Below are positions 55,049 to 63,985 of a DNA stretch of 64,000 nucleotides, one piece after another. The notes under the pieces are model-generated. The model was not told where the DNA came from, made no database searches, and worked only from the letters and a program-made list of their open reading frames with translations. The position numbers were made by a program, and so were the translations under genes. Numbering within the stretch: the first letter of the stretch is position 1; each line of letters starts with the position of its first letter. Source of the stretch: Albidovulum sp. (lineage in GTDB: Bacteria > Pseudomonadota > Alphaproteobacteria > Rhodobacterales > Rhodobacteraceae); NCBI GenBank assembly GCA_030837825.1, contig JAUQYB010000082.1, forward strand, positions 1 through 64,000, read 5' to 3'.

Positions 55049-55793
55049 AAGGGTCCTCGTACGGGTCGAACACCTCGGCCTCGATGCCAAGCTCATAGTG
55101 GCGGTTCTGCAGATAGAGCAGCCTCATCTGCGCATAGCTGTCAGCGCTGTTATATAGGATGTCGTCGATCACGTCGCCATAGCGCTGCCGGTCGGCGACC
55201 TTGCCGCCGAGCTTGGCCGCCGCAACGTAGTATTTCTCGGGCTCGCCGAAGGCGCCGTTCAGCGGGTCGATGACGAAATCGACGACCTTGCCCGCCACGT
55301 CGCGCTCGGTCGAGGGCCCCGCCAGCGGCAGCACCAGGAAGGCGCCTTCGGGCGCACCCCAGACATGCAGCGTCTCGCCGAAATCGGTGCCCTCGGCGTA
55401 AAGCCCGACGGCCGTCGCCGGGTCGAGGAAGCCGCCGAGGCCCGCCGTCGTGTTCATCACGAACCGCGCGGCGTTCCTCACCGCCGGGTCCGGCCTTCCC
55501 TGCAACAGGCTGTTGAGCACCGCCGAGGGCATCCCGAGGTTGTCGGAAAAGTTCGCAAGCCCCGCGGCCACCGGCGCCGGCAGGAACGGCTTGCGGTCGG
55601 GCCTGCCGCCGCCGAAGACCGTGCGGTCGAGCGCGACGTTGGCGTTGTGCACGGCGCGGTTCTCCGCCTCGAAGGGATCGTTGAATTCCGCCCCCGGCTC
55701 CTGCTTTGCACAGCCCGCAAGCAGAAGCGCCGCCGCAACAAGCGCCCCCGCGGCACGGGCCGGACCGGCACTTGGCATTGAAATCGTCAACAT
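55038..55793 (-). CDS. mlaA: Outer-membrane lipoprotein MlaA (VacJ)
   Basis: A 251-residue lipoprotein with lipobox LLLAGCAK (Cys 28). NDPFEAENRAVHNANVALDR, the APVAAGLANFSDNLGMPSAVLN helix and RFVMNTTAGLGGFLDPA are diagnostic of VacJ/MlaA. It removes phospholipid from the outer leaflet and passes it to MlaC, encoded next. ATG 55793 was chosen; ATG 55778 gives a shorter signal and cannot be excluded. Confidence 0.93.
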   Translation of the reverse strand: MLTISMPSAGPARAAGALVAAALLLAGCAKQEPGAEFNDPFEAENRAVHNANVALDRTVFGGGRPDRKPFLPAPVAAGLANFSDNLGMPSAVLNSLLQGRPDPAVRNAARFVMNTTAGLGGFLDPATAVGLYAEGTDFGETLHVWGAPEGAFLVLPLAGPSTERDVAGKVVDFVIDPLNGAFGEPEKYYVAAAKLGGKVADRQRYGDVIDDILYNSADSYAQMRLLYLQNRHYELGIEAEVFDPYEDPYGQ

Positions 55794-55845
55794 TTTGTCC
55801 GAATCTTCCTGCAAAACCGCCGGACGGGGCGCCACCCGGCCGGGA

Positions 55846-55863
55846 CAAGGCTTAAAAGCCTTG
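55846..55863. promoter_or_regulatory. 18-base palindrome between mlaA and the type I secretion genes
   Basis: CAAGGCTTAAAAGCCTTG is perfectly self-complementary. It lies in the 144-base divergent gap, 53 bases from the mlaA start and 75 from the secretion ABC start. It resembles a dimeric operator and could serve either side. Confidence 0.4.
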
Positions 55864-55937
55864 CCCGCCCGAGGCAAGACACGGCACCGGAACAGCGCCC
55901 CGATCGGCGGGGTTTCCGCCGAGGCAGGAGACGAGCG

Positions 55938-57674
55938 ATGATGCGGATCGACACCGCGCCGGGGCGGGAAGAGTTGCGCGCAGCCCGCGCCGAGGGCCGC
56001 GGTCTTCTCGCGGCGGTGGCGCTTTTCTCGGTCTTCGTCAACCTCCTGATGCTCACCGGCCCGCTCTTCATGCTCCAGGTCTACGACCGCGTCCTCGGCA
56101 GCCGCTCGGAAGAGACGCTGGCCGCGCTCTTCGCGCTCGTGACCTTCCTGTTCCTGACGATGGGCCTTCTCGATCTCGCGCGTGGCCGGATCATGGCGCG
56201 GCTCGCCGCCGGCCTGCAGGCGCGGCTCGACCGGCGCGTCTATGCCGCGATGCTGGCGCGGGCAGCACTTGCCCCCGGCGATCAGGCCGCGGCCTCGGGC
56301 CTGCGCGACCTCGAGGCGATCCGCCAGTTCGTCGCCGCCCCGGTCTTCCTTGCCCTCTTCGACGCGCCCTGGGCGCCGGTCTTCCTTGCCGCCGTCTTCG
56401 TCTTCCACCCCTGGCTCGGCTGGACGGCGATCGCCGGCGGGCTGGTGCTCGTCGTCATCACCGTGCTCAACCAGGCCAACACCCGCCGGGCGGTCCTCGC
56501 CGCCCATGCCGCGACGCTGCGGGCCGACCGGATGGCCGACCAGCTTCGCGACGAGGCCGACCTGGTACAGAGCATGGGCATGCGCGGCGCGACCTTCGAA
56601 CGCTGGGCCGCCGCGCGGGGCGAGGCTCTCGCCGGTTCGATCTCGGCCTCGGACCAGTCCGGCATCTATTCGATCTTCTCCCGCACCTTCCGGCTCTTCC
56701 TGCAATCGGCGATGCTCGCCGTGGGCGCGCTTCTGGTGCTGAAGGGGGAACTCACGCCCGGCGCGATGGTCGCCTCCTCGATCCTGATGGGCCGCGCGCT
56801 CGCGCCCGTCGAACAGGCGATCGGCGGCTGGGCGCTGGTCCAGCGCGCGCAGGAGGCGTGGGGCCGCCTCGCGAGGCTGCTCACCGCCGTGCCGCCCGCC
56901 GCGCCCCGCACCGCACTGCCGAAGCCCCGCGCGGTGCTCGAGGCCAACCAGCTCACCGTCGTCCCGCCGGGGCAGACGCAGGCGGCGCTCCGCATGGTCT
57001 CGTTCCGGCTGGAACCGGGTCAGGCGCTTGGCGTCATCGGCCCTTCCGGCGCTGGCAAGTCCACGCTCGCCCGCGCGCTCACCGGAGTCTGGCGCCCGGC
57101 GGGAGGCTGGATCAGGCTCGATGGCGCCACGCTCGACCAGTATGACCCCGACGTGCTCGGCGCCCAGATCGGCTACCTGCCGCAGCGGGTGACGCTCTTC
57201 GACGGCACGATCGCCGAGAACATCGCCCGCCTCGCCCCGCTGCCCGACGCCGCCGCCGTGGTCGCCGCCGCGCAGAAGGCCGCGGCGCACCAGATGATCC
57301 TCGACCTGCCCGAGGGCTACGACACCCGCGTCGCCCAGGCCGGCGGGCGCCTTTCGGGCGGCCAGATCCAGCGCATCGGGCTCGCCCGGGCGCTCTATGG
57401 CGACCCGGTGATCCTGGTCCTCGACGAGCCCAACTCGAACCTCGACAACGACGGCTCGATGGCGCTCAACGCCGCGATCCGGGCGATGAAGGCCGACGGG
57501 CGCTCGGTCCTGATCATGGCCCACCGGCCCGCCGCCATCCAGGAATGCGACCAGATCCTGTTCCTCGACGGCGGCATGCGCCGGGCCTACGGGCCGCGCG
57601 ACGAGGTTTTGAAAAGCATGGTCCGGAACGCGACAGACATCGCCCGCGCCCCCGGAATGGGAGGCGTGACATGA
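55938..57674 (+). CDS. Type I secretion ABC transporter (PrtD-like)
   Basis: A 578-residue half-transporter: six membrane helices (about 25-320), MLTGPLFMLQVYDRVLGSRS at the start, then an ATPase with Walker A GPSGAGKST near residue 366, signature LSGGQIQR and Walker B VILVLDEPNSNLD. No N-terminal C39 peptidase domain is present, so the substrate has a C-terminal secretion signal (RTX type). The stop overlaps the HlyD gene by four bases. Confidence 0.92.
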   Translation: MMRIDTAPGREELRAARAEGRGLLAAVALFSVFVNLLMLTGPLFMLQVYDRVLGSRSEETLAALFALVTFLFLTMGLLDLARGRIMARLAAGLQARLDRRVYAAMLARAALAPGDQAAASGLRDLEAIRQFVAAPVFLALFDAPWAPVFLAAVFVFHPWLGWTAIAGGLVLVVITVLNQANTRRAVLAAHAATLRADRMADQLRDEADLVQSMGMRGATFERWAAARGEALAGSISASDQSGIYSIFSRTFRLFLQSAMLAVGALLVLKGELTPGAMVASSILMGRALAPVEQAIGGWALVQRAQEAWGRLARLLTAVPPAAPRTALPKPRAVLEANQLTVVPPGQTQAALRMVSFRLEPGQALGVIGPSGAGKSTLARALTGVWRPAGGWIRLDGATLDQYDPDVLGAQIGYLPQRVTLFDGTIAENIARLAPLPDAAAVVAAAQKAAAHQMILDLPEGYDTRVAQAGGRLSGGQIQRIGLARALYGDPVILVLDEPNSNLDNDGSMALNAAIRAMKADGRSVLIMAHRPAAIQECDQILFLDGGMRRAYGPRDEVLKSMVRNATDIARAPGMGGVT

Positions 57675-58981
57675 CCGGAGGCGTTCCGCCCAGGGTTCCC
57701 TCGGCGCGCGGGCCCGTCGTTCTCGGGCTTTTCGCGCTCGCGCTCCTTCTCGGCGGCTTCGGGCTCTGGTCGGTGACCACCCGCATCGCCGGCGCCGTCG
57801 TGGCGGGCGGCCAGGTGGAGGTCGATCAGAACCGCCAGGTCGTCCAGCATCCCGACGGCGGGGTGGTGACCGAGATCCTCGTCAAGGACGGGGACCATGT
57901 CGCGGCGGGCGCGCCGCTGGTCCGGCTCGACGGGACGCTTCTCGCCTCCGAACTCACGATCGTCGAGGGCCAGTTCTTCGAAATCCTCGCCCGCCGTGGC
58001 CGGCTGGAGGCCGAGCGCGACGACGCGAAGCGGATCGCCTTCCCGGAGGAACTCCTGCGCTCGGGCAGCAAGGACCCGGAGATCGCCGCGCTGATGACCG
58101 GACAGGAACGGCTTTTCGCCGCGAAGGCGGAAACCGAGGCCAACGAAATCGACCAGTTGCAGCGCCGCCGCGCCCAGATCGCCAACCAGATCGACGGTAT
58201 CGCCGCCCAGCGCGCCGCGGCCGACAGCCAGCTCGTCCTGATCGGCAAGGAGCTCGCCGACCTCACCGCGCTCCTCGACAAGGGGCTCACCCCGGCCGGC
58301 CGCGTTCTCGCGCTCGAACGCGAGAAGGCGGGGCTCGCGGGTGTCGCCGGCGAGCTTGACGCCGCCCGGGCCGAGGCCGAGGGCAAGGTGACCGAGATCG
58401 ACATCGAGATCCTGAAGCGCGGCAGTGCCCGGCGGGAAGAGGCCAACAGCCAGCTCCGCGATCTGGGCTACCGGGAGCTGGAGCTGGCCGAGCGGCGCCG
58501 CGCGCTCAGCGAACAGGTCGACCGGCTGGAAATCCGCGCCCCGGTCTCGGGCATCGTCCATGCGCTTCAGGTCACGACCCCGCGCGCGGTGATCCGCCCG
58601 GCCGAACCGGTGCTCTATCTCGTGCCGCAGGACCGTCCCCTCGTCATCGCCGCCCGGGTCTCTCCGATCCATGTCGACGAGGTGCGCGTGGGCCAGGAGG
58701 TCGCGCTGCGCTTCGCCGCCCTCGACAGCCGCACCACGCCCGAGCTGTTCGGCCGGGTGACGCGGATCTCCGCCGACGCCCTGACCGACGAGCAAAGCAA
58801 AGCGGCATATTACCGCACCGAGGTCGTTCTCGGCCCCGGCGAACTTGCCAAACTCGAAGGACATGCCATCATCCCCGGAATGCCCGTCGAGGTATTCATC
58901 CGCACGGGCGAACGCACGCCGCTTGCCTATCTGGTGAAGCCGCTCGCGGAGTATTTCAACCGTGCTTTCCGGGAGAGCTGA
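57671..58981 (+). CDS. HlyD-type type I secretion periplasmic adaptor (PrtE-like)
   Basis: A 436-residue membrane fusion protein: one N-terminal helix (about 15-37), GGQVEVDQNRQVVQHPDGGVV, long coiled coils (about 90-280), then RLEIRAPVSGIVHALQVTTP and the C-terminal beta domain EVFIRTGERTPLAYLVKPL typical of the HlyD/PrtE branch. It works with the ABC partner upstream. The TolC-like channel and the secreted substrate are not in this window. Confidence 0.92.
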   Translation: MTGGVPPRVPSARGPVVLGLFALALLLGGFGLWSVTTRIAGAVVAGGQVEVDQNRQVVQHPDGGVVTEILVKDGDHVAAGAPLVRLDGTLLASELTIVEGQFFEILARRGRLEAERDDAKRIAFPEELLRSGSKDPEIAALMTGQERLFAAKAETEANEIDQLQRRRAQIANQIDGIAAQRAAADSQLVLIGKELADLTALLDKGLTPAGRVLALEREKAGLAGVAGELDAARAEAEGKVTEIDIEILKRGSARREEANSQLRDLGYRELELAERRRALSEQVDRLEIRAPVSGIVHALQVTTPRAVIRPAEPVLYLVPQDRPLVIAARVSPIHVDEVRVGQEVALRFAALDSRTTPELFGRVTRISADALTDEQSKAAYYRTEVVLGPGELAKLEGHAIIPGMPVEVFIRTGERTPLAYLVKPLAEYFNRAFRES

Positions 58982-59438
58982 CAGTCCGATCCGCATTAGA
59001 CCCGCCCTTCCGGGCGACCTTGCGAACCTGTCGCTTCTCTGCCTGCGCTCGAAAGCCGTCTGGGGCTACAGCGCCGGTTTCATCGCCGCCTGCCGGCCGT
59101 TCCTGGAGCTGCGGCCCGATGACCTCGTCGGCTCGCATGTCGCCGTGGCCGAACGGCGCGGCCACGCGATCGGCGTCGGGCAGGTGACGACAGGCGGCCA
59201 GATGGCCACGCTGGCGAAGCTCTATGTCGAGCCGAGGGCGCTGCGCACGGGTGCAGGCACGGCGCTTTTCGCCGAGGCCGCGCGGGCGGCACGGGCGGCA
59301 GGGGCGCACGACCTTGTCATCGACAGCGATCCCGGCGCCGCAGGGTTCTTCCTGCGGATGGGCGCCCATCCGGCCGGAGAGGCCCCGAGCCCCGCCGTCC
59401 CCGGCCGGCTCCTGCCGCGCTTGGTCCTTCCGCTCTGA
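58962..59438 (+). CDS. GNAT family acetyltransferase
   Basis: A 158-residue single GNAT domain: IRIRPALPGDLANLSLLCLRSK starts the fold, TLAKLYVEPRALRTGAGTALFAEAA carries the acetyl-CoA loop (RTGAGT), and DPGAAGFFLRMGAHPAGE ends it. Start GTG 58962 overlaps the end of the HlyD gene by 20 bases, so it is the third gene of that operon. Acceptor unknown. Confidence 0.85.
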   Translation: MLSGRADSPIRIRPALPGDLANLSLLCLRSKAVWGYSAGFIAACRPFLELRPDDLVGSHVAVAERRGHAIGVGQVTTGGQMATLAKLYVEPRALRTGAGTALFAEAARAARAAGAHDLVIDSDPGAAGFFLRMGAHPAGEAPSPAVPGRLLPRLVLPL

Positions 59439-59523
59439 CCCGGCCGCCCTTCCCCCCGCCGGACCGGGCCGCTAACCTCCGCGCCGGGGGCGGATTCGCC
59501 CCGTCAGCCCGGAAGGAGAGACC

Positions 59524-59988
59524 ATGCCCGGAACCATCGACGCCCGCCTTGCCGAGCTTGGGCTCACCCTGCCCGACGCGCCGGCACCGGCGGCGAACTA
59601 CGTGCCCTATGTGCGCTCGGGCGACCTGCTCTTCGTCTCCGGCCAGATCTCGCAGGGCCCCGACGGCCTGATCAGGGGGCGGCTTGGCGACACGATGGAC
59701 CTCGCGGAAGGGGCCGAGGCCGCCCGCCGCTGCGGCCTCAGCCTCATCGCCCAGGCCCGTGCGGCGCTTGGCGGCGACCTTGGCCGCGTGGTGCGGGTGG
59801 TGAAGCTGACCGGCTTCGTCAACTCCACGCCGGATTTCACCGACCAGCCCAAGGTCATCAACGGCTGCTCCGACCTGATGGTCGCGGTCTTCGGCGAGGC
59901 CGGCCGCCACGCCCGCGCCGCGGTCTCGGCCCCCGCCCTGCCGCTCGGCGTCGCGGTGGAGATCGAGGCGGTCTTCCAGGTCGCCTGA
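59524..59988 (+). CDS. RidA family protein (YjgF/YER057c type)
   Basis: A 154-residue member of the longer RidA subgroup, with LLFVSGQISQGPDGLIRGRLG, VVRVVKLTGFVNSTPDF, QPKVINGCSDLMVAVFGEAG and RAAVSAPALPLGVAVEIEAV. The arginine of ARAAVSAP matches the imine-binding position. These enzymes hydrolyse reactive enamine/imine intermediates. Its stop shares a base with the next start (TGATG). Confidence 0.9.
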   Translation: MPGTIDARLAELGLTLPDAPAPAANYVPYVRSGDLLFVSGQISQGPDGLIRGRLGDTMDLAEGAEAARRCGLSLIAQARAALGGDLGRVVRVVKLTGFVNSTPDFTDQPKVINGCSDLMVAVFGEAGRHARAAVSAPALPLGVAVEIEAVFQVA

Positions 59989-60800
59989 TGGCCGCCGCCC
60001 CGCACCCCGCCGCCCCGGCCATCCTCGCGGCCCCGGTGCCCCTGCCCGGCGCCTTCCTTCGTGCGCCGATCGCGCACCGCGCGCTGCACGACCGCACCGC
60101 CGGCCGGCCGGAAAACTCGCCCGCCGCCTTTCGCGCCGCCATCGCCGCGGGCTACGGCATCGAATGCGACGTCCAACCCTCGGCCGATGGCGTGCCGATG
60201 GTGTTCCACGACTACGACATGAAGCGGCTGACCGGGCTGCCGGGCCGCATCGCCGGCCGCACCTCGGCCGAGCTTGGCGCCACGCGCCTCCTCGATTGCG
60301 ACGAGGGTATCCCGACGCTGGCCGGGATGCTCGCCCTCGTCGCCGGGCGCGTGCCCCTGCTGATCGAGATCAAGGACCAGGACGGCGCGATGGGCCCCGC
60401 CGTCGGCCCGCTCGAAGATGCGGTCGCAGCGGCGCTGGAAGGCTACGCGGGCCCGGTTGCGCTGATGTCCTTCAACCCGCATTCCGTGGCGGCGCTGGCC
60501 CGCGCCGCGCCGGGCCGCCCGCGCGGGCTCACCACCTCGGCCTATGCGCCCGAAGACTGGCCGCTCCTGACCCCCGCCGTCCGCGACCGGCTGCGGGAAA
60601 TCCCCGACTACGACGCAGCAGGGGCAAGCTTCATCAGCCACGAGGCCGCCGACCTTTCCCGCCCGCGGGTGACCGACCTCAGGGCGCAGGGTGCGGCCGT
60701 CCTCTGCTGGACGATCCGCTCGCCCGCGGCCGAGGCGGAGGCCCGCCGGATTGCCGCCAACGTGACCTTCGAGGGCTATGCCGCAGCGATCCCGGCTTGA
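59988..60800 (+). CDS. Glycerophosphodiester phosphodiesterase
   Basis: A 270-residue GDPD TIM-barrel enzyme that splits glycerophosphodiesters to glycerol 3-phosphate and an alcohol. Motifs IAHRALHDRTAGRPENSPAAF, GIECDVQPSADGVPMVFHDYDM (Glu, Asp, His metal and catalytic ligands) and LLIEIKDQDG are in order. No signal peptide, so cytoplasmic, like UgpQ. Coupled to the RidA gene. Confidence 0.92.
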   Translation: MAAAPHPAAPAILAAPVPLPGAFLRAPIAHRALHDRTAGRPENSPAAFRAAIAAGYGIECDVQPSADGVPMVFHDYDMKRLTGLPGRIAGRTSAELGATRLLDCDEGIPTLAGMLALVAGRVPLLIEIKDQDGAMGPAVGPLEDAVAAALEGYAGPVALMSFNPHSVAALARAAPGRPRGLTTSAYAPEDWPLLTPAVRDRLREIPDYDAAGASFISHEAADLSRPRVTDLRAQGAAVLCWTIRSPAAEAEARRIAANVTFEGYAAAIPA

Positions 60801-60843
60801 CGCGCCCCGCCTGCCGCCCCCATCTCCGGGGAAGGACCGCGCA

Positions 60844-62058
60844 ATGGACGAGATCGCCCTCGAAGTGACCGCACTGGCCAGCCTCGGCGACATCGCCGCG
60901 GCCGACTGGGATGCCTGTGCCTGCCCCGAGGCCGCGGGCGGCGGCCGCCCCATCGATCCCTTCACCACCCACCGCTTCCTTGCCGCGCTGGAACGCTCCG
61001 GCTCGGTCGGCCCCGGCACCGGCTGGCAGCCGCACCACCTTGTCGTCCGGGCGGCGGGCCAGGCCGTTGCAGCGATGCCGCTCTATCTGAAAAGCCACAG
61101 CCAGGGCGAATACATCTTCGACTTCTCCTGGGCCGAGGCCTGGGAACGTGCCGGCCGGCGCTACTACCCCAAGCTCCAGTCGGCGGTGCCCTTCACCCCC
61201 GTCACCGGGAGGCGGTTCCTGACGAAGCCCGGATGGGAAACGCCGGGATGCGCCGCGCTGATCCGGGCGATGGTCGAGATCGCCGCCGACAACCGCCTCT
61301 CCTCGGCCCATGTCACCTTCTGCACCGCCGAGGAGGCCGCGGCCGGCGCCGCCCAGGGCCTCATGGCCCGCGTCTCCCAGCAGTTCCACTGGGTGAACGG
61401 GGGCTACGCCGATTTCGACGCCTTCCTTGCCCGGCTCTCCTCGCGCAAGCGCAAGGCGATCCGCAAGGAACGCGCGGCGGCGCGAGACTTCGGCGGCACC
61501 ATCCGGCGGCTTTCCGGCGCCGCGATCGAGCCCCGCCATTGGGATGCGTTCTGGACCTTCTACCAGGACACCGGCAGCCGCAAATGGGGCAGGCCCTACC
61601 TGACCCGCGCCTTCTTCGACATCCTGCACGAGACGATGCGCGACGACGTGCTGCTCGTCCTCGCCGAACGCGAGGGCCGGCCCGTCGCGGGCGCCCTGAA
61701 CCTCGTCGGCCGCGACACGCTCTTCGGCCGCTACTGGGGCGCGCTGGAGGACCACCCTTTCCTGCATTTTGAATGCTGCTACTACCAGGCGATCGACCAC
61801 GCCATCGTCCACGGCCTCGCCCGCGTCGAGGCCGGCGCGCAGGGCGAACACAAGCTCGCCCGCGGCTACCTGCCAAGCCAGACGCATTCGCTGCACTGGA
61901 TCGCCGATCCCTCGTTCCGCGCCGCCGTCGCCCGCTTCCTTGAGGCCGAGGCGCAGGCGGTGGGGCAGGAGATCGAGGTCCTGAGCGACTACGGTCCCTT
62001 CCGCAAGGCTGCGCCGCAGGACGGACCGCCCGCCCGGAATACCCGCCCGGAGCATTGA
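60844..62058 (+). CDS. GNAT-fold protein of the DUF482/COG3146 family
   Basis: A 404-residue protein with a bipartite GNAT fold: DPFTTHRFLAALERSGSVGPGTGWQPHHLVV opens it, FDFSWAEAWERAGRRYYPKLQSAVPFTPVTG follows, and FECCYYQAIDHAIVHGLARVEAGAQGEHKLARGYLP is the conserved C-terminal block. The family is widespread in alphaproteobacteria with unknown acceptor. ATG 60844 starts after a 43-base gap. Confidence 0.85.
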   Translation: MDEIALEVTALASLGDIAAADWDACACPEAAGGGRPIDPFTTHRFLAALERSGSVGPGTGWQPHHLVVRAAGQAVAAMPLYLKSHSQGEYIFDFSWAEAWERAGRRYYPKLQSAVPFTPVTGRRFLTKPGWETPGCAALIRAMVEIAADNRLSSAHVTFCTAEEAAAGAAQGLMARVSQQFHWVNGGYADFDAFLARLSSRKRKAIRKERAAARDFGGTIRRLSGAAIEPRHWDAFWTFYQDTGSRKWGRPYLTRAFFDILHETMRDDVLLVLAEREGRPVAGALNLVGRDTLFGRYWGALEDHPFLHFECCYYQAIDHAIVHGLARVEAGAQGEHKLARGYLPSQTHSLHWIADPSFRAAVARFLEAEAQAVGQEIEVLSDYGPFRKAAPQDGPPARNTRPEH

Positions 62059-62105
62059 AACTTGCCCCCCCGCCCCCGACAATCGGCGAAAGCCAGGAGA
62101 AACCG

Positions 62106-62723
62106 ATGACCGACTCGCTCGTGCTCTACTCCAACCCGATGTCGCGCGGCCGCATTGCCCGCTGGATGCTGGAGGAGATCGGCCAGCCCTACGAGGTGCG
62201 CTATCTCGACTACGGACCGGCGATGAAGGCGCCGGAATACCTCGCCATCAACCCGATGGGCAAGGTTCCGGCATTGGTGCACGGGCCGCGCGTGGTCACC
62301 GAATACGCGGCGATCTGCGCCTATCTCGCCGATGCCTTCCCGGACGCCGGCCTTGCCCCCGTCGACCGGTCCGCCTATTACCGCTGGCTCTTCTTCGGCG
62401 CCGGACCCTTCGAGGCGGCGGTGATCCTCAAGGCGCTCGGGTTCGAGGTGCCCGAGGAGCGGCGCCGCATGGTGGGCTTCGGAACGCTTTCCGGCGCGCT
62501 CGACGCGCTGGAATCCCAGCTTTCGCGCACCCCCTACCTCGCCGGCGATGCTTTCTCTGCCGCCGACGTCGCCACCGGCTCGCAGATCGGCTGGGGGCTC
62601 AGGTTCGGCACGATCGAGCCGCGCCCGGCGCTCCAGGCCTATTGGGAGCGCATCAGTGCCCGCCCCGCGCTCCAGCGCGCCAACGACGCCGACAACGCGG
62701 CGATGCCGCCGAAAGAGGGCTGA
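62106..62723 (+). CDS. Glutathione S-transferase
   Basis: A 205-residue GST. The thioredoxin-like half has SNPMSRGRIARWMLEEIGQPYE, with the serine likely activating glutathione, and NPMGKVPALV with the cis-proline. The helical half contains YLAGDAFSAADVATG. AGGAG sets ATG 62106. Substrate unknown. Confidence 0.92.
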   Translation: MTDSLVLYSNPMSRGRIARWMLEEIGQPYEVRYLDYGPAMKAPEYLAINPMGKVPALVHGPRVVTEYAAICAYLADAFPDAGLAPVDRSAYYRWLFFGAGPFEAAVILKALGFEVPEERRRMVGFGTLSGALDALESQLSRTPYLAGDAFSAADVATGSQIGWGLRFGTIEPRPALQAYWERISARPALQRANDADNAAMPPKEG

Positions 62724-62741
62724 ACCCGAAGGAGGAACGCC

Positions 62742-63131
62742 ATGAGCCAATCCGCACTGCTGCCGCAGGGACCGGAACGCGAGGCCGCCCTCGGCCGGCT
62801 CGGCGCCACCGGCTGGCGCGCCGTCGAAGGCCGCGACGCGATCCGCAAGATCTGGAAGTTCCGAAGCTTCTCCGAAGCCTGGGGCTTCATGTCACGCGCC
62901 GCGCTGGCCGCCGAGAAGCTCAACCACCACCCGGAATGGACCAACATCTACAACACCGTCGACGCGACGCTCACCACCCATGACTGCGGCGGGCTTTCCG
63001 CACTCGACCTCACGCTCGCGCTGCGCATGGACCGGCTGGCCGGAGAGGCCGAGGTGCAGGCCGATCACGGCGCGCCGGTGACCTGCCTGTGCGAACTCCA
63101 CGCCCGTGACGGCGGGCCGGACCGGGACTGA
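62742..63131 (+). CDS. phhB: Pterin-4a-carbinolamine dehydratase
   Basis: A 129-residue PCD/DCoH protein that recycles the pterin cofactor. The active-site block [34 protein letters not shown] is complete. The C-terminus is about 25 residues longer than usual and ends in a charged tail. No phenylalanine hydroxylase is adjacent. Starts 18 bases after the GST stop. Confidence 0.93.
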   Translation: MSQSALLPQGPEREAALGRLGATGWRAVEGRDAIRKIWKFRSFSEAWGFMSRAALAAEKLNHHPEWTNIYNTVDATLTTHDCGGLSALDLTLALRMDRLAGEAEVQADHGAPVTCLCELHARDGGPDRD

Positions 63132-63425
63132 GCGGGGCGGGCGTCCGAAACCCGCGCTCCCGTTTCCGACGGGAAGGGTGGCGGTATGCCGCGGTGGGGT
63201 GCCGTCGTCCGCGTGCCTTGCATGGGCCGCCCCCCGCCGTCTCGCCCGGGCGCCCAGCCCGGGCGGCGCCCGACCGCCCCCCAGGGCGGGCGCACTGCGA
63301 CCTCACCAGCAGAACAACCGTTGGGATGAGCGGCACCATAAACTGCCCAGACCCGGCGTGGCGCAGCGCCCGCCCGCGGTTGGCCGCCGCCCTTCGCCTG
63401 TCACGGCAAAGGCTGCCCCTCCCCC
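63132..63425. other. 294-base intergenic region with hairpins, no gene
   Basis: Between the convergent phhB and peroxiredoxin genes. CCCGT-N5-ACGGG near 63160 could form a weak stem, and GGGCGGCGCCCGACCGCCCC followed by AGGGCGGGCGCACTGCG resembles the hairpin segment near 40208-40235. No reading frame with coding character. Confidence 0.5.
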
Positions 63426-63911
63426 TCAGACCGCCTCCAGCAGCGCCTCGCCGGTCGACAGGCTGCACTCGCCCGGCCTGTCGATCTGCACATGCGTCAC
63501 CACGCCATCCTCGACCACCGCCGCATAGCGCCTCGAGCGGCCGTAAAGCCCGATCGCCGGCGCGTCGAACTCCATCCCCAGCTCCTTGGTGAAGGCCCCG
63601 CCGCTGTCGCCCAGAAGCGTGATCCCCGCCGCCGCGGCGCCGGTCGCCTCGCCCCACACCCTCAGCGTGAAGGGGTCGTTGACGGCGACGCAGATGATCT
63701 CGTCCACCCCCTTGGCACGAAACCTCTCGGCGGTGCGGATGAAGCTCGGCAGGTGGACGGTGGAACAGGTGCCGGTAAAGGCGCCCGGCAGGCCGAAGAC
63801 CACCACCTTGCGCCCCTTCAGCCTTTCGCCCAGATCGACCGGCTCCGCCCCCTTCTCTCCCATCCTCAGCATCGTCGCGCCGGGCAGCCGCTGCCCCGTC
63901 TCGATCGCCAT
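63426..63911 (-). CDS. Prx5-type peroxiredoxin
   Basis: A 161-residue thiol peroxidase. The peroxidatic cysteine lies in GLPGAFTGTCSTVHLPSF (about residue 50), and NDPFTLRVWGEAT and GLYGRSRRYAAVVEDGVV are Prx5 marks. A second cysteine near the C-terminus (GECSLSTGEALL) may resolve the sulfenic acid. ATG 63911 gives the typical MAIETGQRLP start. Confidence 0.93.
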   Translation of the reverse strand: MAIETGQRLPGATMLRMGEKGAEPVDLGERLKGRKVVVFGLPGAFTGTCSTVHLPSFIRTAERFRAKGVDEIICVAVNDPFTLRVWGEATGAAAAGITLLGDSGGAFTKELGMEFDAPAIGLYGRSRRYAAVVEDGVVTHVQIDRPGECSLSTGEALLEAV

Positions 63912-63985
63912 CGCAAATGTCCTCGCTCGTTGCGTTTTCCCGCCGCCACGATATAGGGTCCGCCGCGCGGGCCACCAGAGAGGAA

